DNA from: Enoplolaimus lenunculus | Taxonomy: Eukaryota > Nematoda > Enoplea > Enoplida > Thoracostomopsidae | Direction of reading: 5' to 3' | NCBI GenBank assembly: GCA_030248215.1 | Contig: JASANG010000919.1 | Location: forward strand, 1 to 64,000 | DNA length: 64,000 nucleotides | Part shown: positions 56,220 to 64,000 of the stretch, one piece after another | Layout: each line of letters opens with the position of its first letter | How positions within the stretch are numbered: position 1 is the first letter of the stretch | The notes under the pieces: generated by a model | The model's input: the letters and a program-made list of their open reading frames with translations, nothing else | Told to the model about the DNA's origin: nothing | Database searches by the model: none | Translations under genes and position numbers: made by a program

Positions 56220-58350
56220 TTAATATAATACTGTTCCGCCGATGTTCTGTGCATTACACAAAACTTATAAGGGCTAATTTGCAAGATTGATATTCGCTTT
56301 TAATTTTGGTTTTCGATATTGTTAAATAGCAGCGTTTCTGAACATGGGCGTTAATCTGCTCTCAAAAGTGAGAAGGTCAATTCAGTAATTTAGAGATGTT
56401 CACACCTTTCAAGAAGCGACGGTTGATCAAGCCACAATTTGTTGAAGTGATCAATACAAAACTATTAGACATGATTAAAGCTTGAAAGTGAAAAGTATAA
56501 TGCGGAAACAGTGCTTGAATTTTGCTAAATTTTGACTTCACCTTGACAGCATTTTACCTGGTAACCATTTAGCATTAATTCAATTTATATCGGACAATGA
56601 ACCTCTCAGACGTGTTGGGTACTAATAATTTCTTCACTTTTAGTGTCTTTCAAAAGTGGGGGTTAAAAACGCCTACCAAGTTTATGCTCAAAATGTGTGG
56701 GGTCAGTGACCCCCACACCCCGGGATTGCCGCCCGCAGTTCTGAGTAGCGTTCACGCCTCGGCTTCGGCGGCATAAAATATTAATGCATTACGTTCGTTC
56801 AATTGAGATGAATCACAAATAAAACTAACGCATCAATACAATTTAGGTATAAACAACAGGGTGGCAACATAAGTTCAGATTTGGTTTCAAATAGGCACAA
56901 ATTTAAAGGCTCGGATTCGGAAGCCAATTCAGGTTTGAAAAAGCAAAAACCAGTCAACGTCAGCAATATCCGTTTCTGTTTTTGAATGAGTTAGAACTGC
57001 CTGCTATTTTCGGAAAATGTTTTAGCGTTAGCGGTTATGGACTTCGCTATATTTCGTAGAACAGCAATTGACACTTTATATAATTTTTGACGAGATGCTG
57101 TTGGGGGGGTGCGGCCGTGGTGGCCCCCATGAATCCGCCACTGTCAATGGTCAGTGCTGCGCCCAGATAATTTTGGTTGAGGTATTAACAAAAGCATTTC
57201 TTAAGGGGGAATGATGTCGGAAGAAATGTTCGCCCGAGGCGCGTTCACAGTGTGTGGAAAGGGGTATGATGTGTGTACCCTTGTTTGCTTTCAGACAATT
57301 TTAGGATCTGCTTGTTACTTTTAAACAGAGCATCGTAAAAAAATTGCCGGAGCGACTCTCAGAATCTGTACAAACTATACTTTTAGTTTAATTGCAATGG
57401 CAAATTTTTAGTACTTAATACGTTTTGCATTAAATTTGACTTGTTCCGTTTTCACTCTCGAAAATTAGTATGCAACAAATCTTCTTTATTCTTCTTTGTT
57501 AATACATTTCTGTCGTTAAAGTTGAAATTGCCGCAACACCTATGAACAAAATATTTGATTATAGAACCACCACATGCCAAAAGCCTGTAGATTAGAAAGA
57601 AACTTGAGGCATAAACGGTTGGTTCTCACCTTCGAATTTCGTATCCTTAACAAGAAGTACTTTACAAGCTTCCAATTTTTCATATCCACAAGTAATTAAT
57701 TTCCGTTTTTTGAATAAAATTCAAGCTGAAAAATTATTACACAAATTCTGGTTGACCCTCCAGAAGGTAGGTATATTTTTCATATTAACTACATGAAATA
57801 CTCACAAATGTTTAATGTTAACAGTTCCACCCTCGCTCACAAACGCACGAAAACTGTATATATGTTTAATTTTCACCCTCGTGTATATTCTGCCCGTCGT
57901 GCATTGAATTTTACATACAACAGAGAGAGAAGTGTGGGATGGGAGGGCAGGGTATAAAATAGTGATGTACAGAAATTCAGATTGACCACATATTTTCATT
58001 TATATATTCGCATTGGAGTTTGAACATTTTGTACATCGCTTTGTCCAGCCATTAGCTTTCGAAGCTTTATTTGTATGTGTTTCACTAGGGCAGAATCAGG
58101 GGCATATACAGAATGAATAAAGAGGAATATTCGCGCTCGAACTTTTGTAGCCTCAACCAAACTGGCAGATTTATAAGCTTAAAACTTTTGTCACTCTCTA
58201 CGCTCACTCACAACAAAGATTTACAGGATGTTTATCCCCTCCCAATAAAAAATGTTGAAGTTGAGGCTTTTACAGAGAATTTTGTAGTTCATGCGTCCTG
58301 TTGTTTTTAAACAGCTTTTATGAATGTTTGTATTTTTCGTTGGGTTCTGC
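56220..58350. other. Intergenic or intronic, no gene recognised
   Basis: Apart from the relic hAT-type end at 57088-57152, I see only AT-rich sequence with short chance frames. Confidence 0.45.
57088..57152. repeat. Relic of the hAT-type MITE end
   Basis: GACGAGATGCTGTTGGGGG followed by CCCCCATGAATCCGCCACTG repeats the end and one hairpin arm of the element at 38148, in the reverse sense. Confidence 0.7.
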
Positions 58351-58352
58351 AG

Positions 58353-58586
58353 TATAAGAATTATAAACAGCAGCTGGTTAGCAGAGACATGGACCAGTAC
58401 TCTAAACATGTGTGTAGCACCTATCACCAGTTGGTGCGTAGTTCTTTTAACTTTCGAACCAGTGAGAATTCTGCAGAGGCTCCAAATTCAGTACATTTTT
58501 CGAATATGGTTTGTTTTACTCTCGTAATAATTTTGAGTTCAACAACTGCTATAGTTGTGGGTTTGAAAACCTATTTTAACTGTTGA
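58353..58586 (+). CDS. Possible terminal exon of a tail-anchored protein
   Basis: After TTGGGTTCTGCAG a 77-codon phase-0 frame reads YKNYKQQLVSRDMDQYSK, HVCSTYHQLVRSSFNF, and ends with a hydrophobic segment MVCFTLVIILSSTTAIVV and LKTYFNC before the stop. This suits a C-terminal membrane anchor. A donor-like GTGCGT inside it could instead make an 81-base internal exon. Family unknown. Confidence 0.38.
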   Translation, partial: YKNYKQQLVSRDMDQYSKHVCSTYHQLVRSSFNFRTSENSAEAPNSVHFSNMVCFTLVIILSSTTAIVVGLKTYFNC

Positions 58587-58869
58587 TAGTTGCTATAGGT
58601 ACGCATTTGAGAATATGGGCCATAAAACACAATCTAGGTTTTAAGTCGATGTCGAAAATGACTAACACAAAAAACCTTTTTGATTTTCAAAACATCTTTC
58701 CTTAAATACAATACATTTATGTCTTAATCTGGACTTCAGGGATGCATGTGTTGAATGCGAGACATTGGTTTGTTTCTGACACTTTTCAGAAATCTGTGTG
58801 AAAATTTTAACGCTTAAATATCTTAAATTTAAGAGTGTGTTTCATAAACGATTAAGGACAACTAGTATT

Positions 58870-58930
58870 TCTGAAATACAAGACAAATATGTCTGAAATA
58901 TAAAAGACAAATATGTCTGAAATAAGACTT
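58870..58930. repeat. Short tandem repeat GACAAATATGTCTGAAATA
   Basis: Two and a half units of about 21 bases, with echoes up to 59080 (AAGACACTAATGTCTTGAAA). Confidence 0.75.
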
Positions 58931-59233
58931 GTTTTGCTGATTTTTGAGATATAAATATTAGAAAAGACAACTGTTTTTTGAAAGGAAGAAATAAATTTAT
59001 ATATTATAAATAATTGGCAACAGTAATTTCAGTCAAAAATTTCGCAGCTGTTTAAGGATAATGTCTGAAATGCAAGACACTAATGTCTTGAAAATTTAAA
59101 AAAGTAGGAGTCTTGAAATTTCAAGGCAAGTTATTCTGCGTGACGGTGTACGCCATTTTAGTAGCTGTAAAAATAGGATTTTCGTTTCTCAGTTTGCGTT
59201 CTACAGAAATAGGTACCCCGAAATTTTTCTTTT

Positions 59234-59310
59234 ATACTCAGTAAGTTATACTAGGCGGTCTCCAATACTTCTACTCAGTAAGTTATACCGTGCCGGTCTC
59301 CAATACTTCT
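59234..59310. repeat. 37-bp tandem duplication
   Basis: ACTCAGTAAGTTATAC plus GGTCTCCAATACTTCT occurs twice in a row with a few changed bases between the blocks. Confidence 0.85.
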
Positions 59311-60108
59311 CCATTAAAAGATTGAAAAACTAGAGCACTTATAGAAGTTTTTGTTGGAATAGGCAATATGGCATCATTTTAAAACTGCCCTAATTCATTT
59401 CCTGGTTCAAATTGCAGCCCGTATAAAAACCCCTATGACAAAATAGGCTCTCCGCACGATTGCAAAGTTTTGTAATTTTCAGCCTTGAAGCAATTGTTGC
59501 TATTATTATTAATATTTTACGTTTTTTACATAGTTAATGTTCACGCAAACAATATTTGCATAATTTTTTTGTCTTTTAATGTAATTTAGTTTAAAAATAC
59601 ATGTTCATAATGCAATTATTTGTAGTCTTTTGGTGAAATTTGTTCGTGTTATGACTGTTGTTATTTCAAAATATACATTATTGATCTCACACATCAAGTG
59701 TTATCAAAAGTGTGCGCATCGCTAACGGTATATACATAGCTAATGTAATTTAAGTTGCTAGGCATCATTAAGAAGGTTTTTTGATAAAATGGTGGCTTGA
59801 TATTTTGGTGAAATCAGGAAATCGGTAAGACAGTTAACACACGGTTTCTGATGTTTTGCTGGGAGCAATACAAATGCAGAACAAATCATATGAACTGAGT
59901 CCCGTTAGTAGCGTTTTGCGCGTTTTATGCGTTTTTACGTCTTTCACCGTGAATAACTGTGGAGCGAGGGTCTGTACGACTGGACAGTACACAAATACGG
60001 AAAGTGCAATTTAAACGGATAAACTACGCTAAATTTGATCAGGATCTATCAAGCACAGCTCGCGTAACTGGTACTCAAACTCGCTAACTGTCCAAAAATC
60101 AGTATTTC

Positions 60109-60310
60109 ACACGTGCAAGTTTAATGCTGCGACAACTTGAAGCTGCAAATTGCATGCAGAACTTGAATTTTTTCATCAGACAATGAGAAAGCGGAATGAA
60201 TTACGTTTTTGCAGCTGCAAGTTTTTCAAAACGGAATTTGGACAAAACTTGCAAGTGCAAGTTGTAGCTGCAAGTTCTCGCAGCAAAAACTAGCACGTGT
60301 GAACAGGGCT
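60109..60310. mobile_element. Small TIR element with CACACGTG ends
   Basis: TTCACACGTGCAAGTTTAAT at the left and its inverse AAACTAGCACGTGTGAACA at the right are parts of about 50-base inverted ends that also share GCTGCGA and ACTTG-AGCT motifs. Whole element about 200 bases. Confidence 0.75.
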
Positions 60311-60649
60311 TAAATTTTACCAAGTAATAAAACGTCACTTGCGTTACGCAGGTCCCAAAACTAGTTCCTAGTCTTTGAATTATGTCGATTCCGATACTAA
60401 GTAGATTATTTTACTCCAAATGCGTGAAAATACTATTCCAGAAATTGCTATTAACACTAAAAAGGCTACCGGATATATGATGCACTAAGCAGATTTTGCT
60501 AGCTAGCTATGCCCAAGTAAGTGTAAAAACTTGTAGAATCCTGATAATAATGATTGGAAGCATAGTAGACACAAATGGGGTTAGAATTGACGGAAAAATA
60601 ACGTCCTGTGAAGCGTAATATGAAATTCAACAATTTTGGATTCATCATC

Positions 60650-61285
60650 AATTTCAGTTTCTCGTTGTCTGCGATATGCCACGCGATAACGTAGTTGTAG
60701 TAGGCCTAGTGCGAATGGTGTTTGTTGACGTTACACGTCTAAGCTTGTGCAGTACGCATTTGTCCGGAACGATGTGTTGGACGTCAAGGGATCCAGAAGT
60801 TGGCATAAGCCGGTGCGGTGCGAACGCAGCGTTGAACTTAATTGTGTCACAGGTAAAACTCCACCATAGTTTTGTGTAATACGAATTCGGCAAAAACGTA
60901 TACAGCGCGTCAGGGCACTTATTTCTAAACGCAACGAAATTAGAGTTGACAACCAGATTTCCTCTGTTGGCAACTTGCATTGCAATGTACGAGCACGAAC
61001 GTTCCCCACCTACATATCTGGTTCAAGTATTCAATCTGGGCGTTGAAACGAACGGGAAGATTTTGGAATGAAATGCGCGTTCAAAGAATCGTTAAGATTG
61101 CGCCTGATACGTCGTTGTCGTGCGCTGAAGTTGAATCCCTCGATATCGCAACTGTTGCATGGTTCCAACGTGTCCAGATGTTCGCAGTTGATTACCAACC
61201 GAGGCTCGAACAACGGTCGGCCGAAAAACGACGTCGTAGGAAATGTGTATGCAGCCACACGAGCTGGATCTTCGTGATGTAGTTT
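60650..61285. other. Coding-like, GC-richer block, identity unknown
   Basis: About 630 bases with near 48% GC that is largely open in several frames on both strands. On the plus strand an acceptor-like ATCAATTTCAG precedes LVVCDMPRDNVVVVGLV, and a further readable stretch includes ASGHLFLNATKLELTTRF. On the minus strand KCPDALYTFLPNSYY reads well too. I cannot decide strand or family. It could be a decayed mobile or virus-like element or a host pseudogene. It is broken. Confidence 0.3.
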
Positions 61286-61343
61286 GTTGTGTGGTATGTG
61301 TTCGATCGCAAATGGTTAGTATAAAGGCATGCTTTCCATATAG

Positions 61344-61694
61344 TCATTGTGACTCTACTAACAGATGTTCACATGTAGGGCAATGCCATACCGCATGCGG
61401 CGTTTCTTTAGTTAAGTTAACACACTCCATATGATACCACTCTAAACAATAGTTACACTGAATCCAAGTTTCATCTAATATATGTGCTGCTTCATCATTA
61501 AAGCTGCGTTTAAGTGGGCCGCCTAAAGCATCGAGATTAGTTGATGCGTCGCGTTGGTGTGTCCTAAGCTTACGCTCATAGTTGGTGTAATCTTCAGCAG
61601 AACCTGAAAATAATTGAAATTGTCTCTTACTATGCCATTTTGGAGGCCTGACCGGTATACCAACAGGAATCAATTTGATGTTCGTATCTGCCAC
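61344..61694 (-). CDS. ORF with C-terminal half of a PHD finger
   Basis: The 116-codon frame starts MADTNIKLIPVGIPVRPP and ends with WIQCNYCLEWYHMECV then AVWHCPTCEHLLVESQ and a stop. C-x2-C, H-x2-C and C-x2-C match the second half of a C4HC3 PHD zinc finger, and the aromatic before the last CxxC pair is kept. The first two cysteine pairs are absent upstream in this frame, so the finger is either completed by another exon or truncated. PHD fingers bind histone tails in chromatin proteins but also occur in transposon proteins. Confidence 0.5.
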   Translation of the reverse strand: MADTNIKLIPVGIPVRPPKWHSKRQFQLFSGSAEDYTNYERKLRTHQRDASTNLDALGGPLKRSFNDEAAHILDETWIQCNYCLEWYHMECVNLTKETPHAVWHCPTCEHLLVESQ

Positions 61695-61884
61695 ATCGAC
61701 AACACGGCATAATCATTCCAACTCAGAATAAAACTTGTTGGTGGTTAGCTATAGATCAAGTCGTTCGACTGGAATAACAATGTTTGTAAGGATGAGAAGC
61801 GCGCATATTAAATTGGCAAGAACCACGCATTGCTGAACCTGTTTTACCTTTTCAGTAGAAACGTCATTTTAGGTAGAACTTAAC

Positions 61885-62020
61885 TAGGATTTCAGACGTT
61901 TTTAACCAAGCAGCTGGAAAACCGAACATGCATAGCGGAAAACGAAATTGTAACCTTGCGGATTCAGAGGCCAGCGCTTTACCACTACTCCACGTTGCAC
62001 TCCTCTCCAACTATTTTGGA
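61885..62020 (-). mobile_element. tRNA-derived SINE, copy H3
   Basis: Contains AAGCAGCTGGAAAACC and, on the reverse strand, an A-box-like ACGTGGAGTAGTGGTAAAGC. It is followed in tandem by copy H4. Confidence 0.65.
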
Positions 62021-62021
62021 G

Positions 62022-62180
62022 CATCTGGAAAACTAGACACGCAGAGCGGGGATAGAACTGCTAGCCAACGCATTCCGAGACAAGCGCTCTATCACTGCGC
62101 CACGTAGCCCACCTCTTGAAGTACTTTTATCGTCGACTATGCGACCACCGTATGCTGCCGGCTTGCATACATACCGTGGA
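62022..62180 (-). mobile_element. tRNA-derived SINE, copy H4 (best copy)
   Basis: The reverse strand reads GGGCTACGTGGCGCAGTG, ATAGAGCGCTTGTCTCGG and then CAGTTCTATCCCCGC, a good internal pol III promoter (A box, about 35 bases, B box). The plus strand continues TTTTATCGTCGACTATGCG. Confidence 0.78.
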
Positions 62181-62482
62181 GTGCACTATATTACATGTGC
62201 ACATATTGGACAAGCATATCTCAAATGCTTACATACCTTTTCAACAAGGTCGTCCCTTGAACGTCCTCCTATTTTCGACTGGATACCATGTTCAAAGCAC
62301 GACAGTTTGTCATTGCGTTCACGACGTAGCCCCTGCAGTACACTGGTACACCGCGTATAATCGTTAGCACAAGAGTGTTGATCCGGTTAGGCAAAGATCG
62401 CTCGTTCGATTTCAACCTTTATCAATAGTTTCAACTACTTAGCGCTAATGGAACACATACATTGGTCATAAAACCGCGCAAC

Positions 62483-62860
62483 AGGGATGGACAGTCTCGG
62501 TTAAAAACCGAGACCGAGACCGGCCAAGAAAAGTGTTGGTCTCGGTCGATTTTTGGTCATCACCGAAAAAATTATAACTTACAAAATAAACTATTTCTAA
62601 TGCTTTTTCGTAGTTTTTGTGTTTTTATAGCTTTGGTATTTTTCATAGCTTTTTTGGGTTTTTTCAGTGTATCTACTCATAGTTATTGCGTGACTACGAA
62701 GTTTTATAATTTCACGGAAAATTTTATTCATCAGCCATCACTTGCTTCAACAGTACAGTCATACTGCTGCCACCGAGACTCAAAAAAGCGAGACCTGCCA
62801 AATACTAATACCGAGACCTGCCAAATACTAATACCGAGACCGAGAATCCCATTCCTATCG
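62483..62860. mobile_element. Repeat family E, longer copy
   Basis: Begins CAGGGATGGACAGTCTCGG and ends ACCGAGACCGAGAATCCC. The inner ends carry inverted GGTCTCGGT/ACCGAGACC repeats and a doubled GACCTGCCAAATACTAATA. About 378 bases, no transposase. Confidence 0.72.
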
Positions 62861-63303
62861 CGCAACCTTACAAAGTTGAATTCCAATTAAAGCGCGAAGG
62901 TTTAGTTTCATAGTGGGCATTTATGTAATTATCTAGGTATATACGTACTTATTTTCAACGATTTTTCAGCTTTCCGTATTTAGAAAGAATTATAACGTGC
63001 CATTGCTTTATCTGTAATATTGTTTGTATTTTGCTAAGTGGTATGGTTTGATGAATTAAGTAGCGACATTCAAATTCGTTCTTGAAACTGTCGACGGTTT
63101 CTTTCGTTGCTGGACGGTTAAATAGGAAATTATTGTGTATGCGTGGGATCATCTGTCTGTGATTAATGGTATAATGGTATGAAATCTTGCCAGTTAATGA
63201 ACCGTGCTTTAATACCATTTGTTCGAAGAAAATGGGTGCGTTGATTTGAAAAAAGCTAACAAAGAGTTGAGTTAAAATACGATCATTATTTGTACTAACC
63301 ATT

Positions 63304-63839
63304 ATGCAATCTTCGGCACATAGCATTAGGAGGCACTTGTCTTCAGCCATAGCGCCTTGTAATAGCGGTCGGCTGGCATCTACTGGTGATAGGAGTCGGT
63401 CGCCACCACACACTCGCGGTGACGAAGGTAGTTCATGCAGTACAGGTACATCTGGAGGCGGCAGCAGGAATCGCTCAAAACGTTGGCGTAACGTTGCTGT
63501 TCGGCGCTCAGGTCGTATTCATCGTCGCAGCGGTGGAATCGCTGGGTCCAACAGTGGTATCGAAACAGATGTCGACCGAGATACGGCTACTTGTTCATCT
63601 GCAGGTGACAACCTGGGAGTTGAAGAAAGTATGGAATATAAGCAAGAGAGCCAGCAAAATTATTGCAACGACCGAAATAATGACATAGGAAAAGAAGAGC
63701 AGGAGTCTCAAGGATGCGAGATTGCTGAAACTGCGAACAGTGGTGCAGCACAAGGATATAGCGATGAAACGATGCCCAATAGCAGAGATCAAAGCACGGA
63801 CAGTGTTGAGGTTAACGGCGGTATTAGGTTTTATGGCAG
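63304..63839 (+). CDS. Serine-rich coding exon with clean donor, unassigned gene continuing right
   Basis: From ATG, 178 codons stay open to GGCAG|GTAAGT. The protein starts MQSSAHSIRRHLSSAIAP, has an Arg/Ser part (GDRSRSPPHTRGDEGSS, SKRWRNVAVRRSGRIHR) and then an acidic, Gln/Asn-rich part (EYKQESQQNYCNDRNND). It looks disordered and nuclear, but no domain is visible. A 152-codon antisense frame overlaps its first part and is treated as a shadow. Confidence 0.55.
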
Positions 63840-64000
63840 GTAAGTGTATATTTACAAAAGTTGTTATTTTTATGTCCGTTAACAACGAGTTTACAGCATC
63901 TAAGAATATTACTTGCCTGAGAAACTTGTGGTTCAAGTATTTGGAATGAAATGTAATTTTCATTCGGAATATTCATTTAAAATGATGTGAGCAATTTGCA

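Noticed and set aside
62955-63413. 152-codon minus-strand frame
   Set aside because: It overlaps the plus-strand exon at 63304-63839, which has a clean donor and typical coding composition. The rest of the frame is AT-rich with no recognisable motif.

Overview
The window is animal nuclear DNA. It is AT-rich and has multi-exon genes with GT-AG introns, tRNA-derived SINE-like repeats, a decayed CR1/L2-like LINE and dense short inverted-repeat (MITE-type) elements. The two genes I can name are strictly eukaryotic: translation factor eIF4G and the spliceosomal protein BUD31. Long Gln, Ala, Gly and His runs in eIF4G and large repeat-filled introns suggest an invertebrate metazoan. I cannot place it to phylum from sequence alone.

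Left half (1 to about 33.2 kb). One minus-strand gene, eIF4G, fills the region. I can chain 16 coding exons from an ATG at 33220 to position 731 with matching splice phases. They give about 1,880 codons: a very long low-complexity N-terminus, a divergent eIF4E-binding motif in exon 11, and the first half of the MIF4G (eIF4A-binding) domain in exons 14 to 16. The 3' end lies beyond the left edge. The introns hold at least seven recognisable short-element families. Intron 12 (11213 to 2702) carries an almost identical inverted copy of the gene's own exons 15 and 16 with their intron, so the pre-mRNA should be able to fold into a hairpin of about 1 kb. The same intron holds an unassigned 172-codon ORF.

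Middle (33.2 to 44 kb). A broken LINE lies at about 36.0 to 37.6 kb. A hAT-type MITE at 38148 to 38550 has a perfect 8-bp target duplication and an internal 32-bp-arm hairpin. A foldback element of about 930 bp lies just upstream of BUD31. BUD31 (plus strand, 40607 to 43958) is complete in four exons and encodes 144 residues. Its third intron contains a MITE that is itself interrupted by another insertion.

Right part (44 to 64 kb). No gene here can be named. It holds five copies of an element with a tRNA-like core between short inverted ends, a 114-bp near-perfect palindrome, an 18-bp minisatellite, a 1-kb CTGTCCCAA-type minisatellite, TTAGGY-like interstitial repeats and several tRNA-related SINE copies. 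It also holds scattered coding-looking segments: candidate terminal exons near 51.0 and 58.4 kb, a candidate internal exon at 55.7 kb, decayed coding-like blocks at 54.1 to 54.7 and 60.65 to 61.3 kb, a half PHD-finger ORF at 61.3 to 61.7 kb, and a serine-rich exon ending in a clean donor at 63.84 kb. These are candidates only.

Splice junctions were chosen by eye from GT/AG context, phase and family similarity. Edges of repeats are approximate unless a terminal repeat or target duplication is stated.
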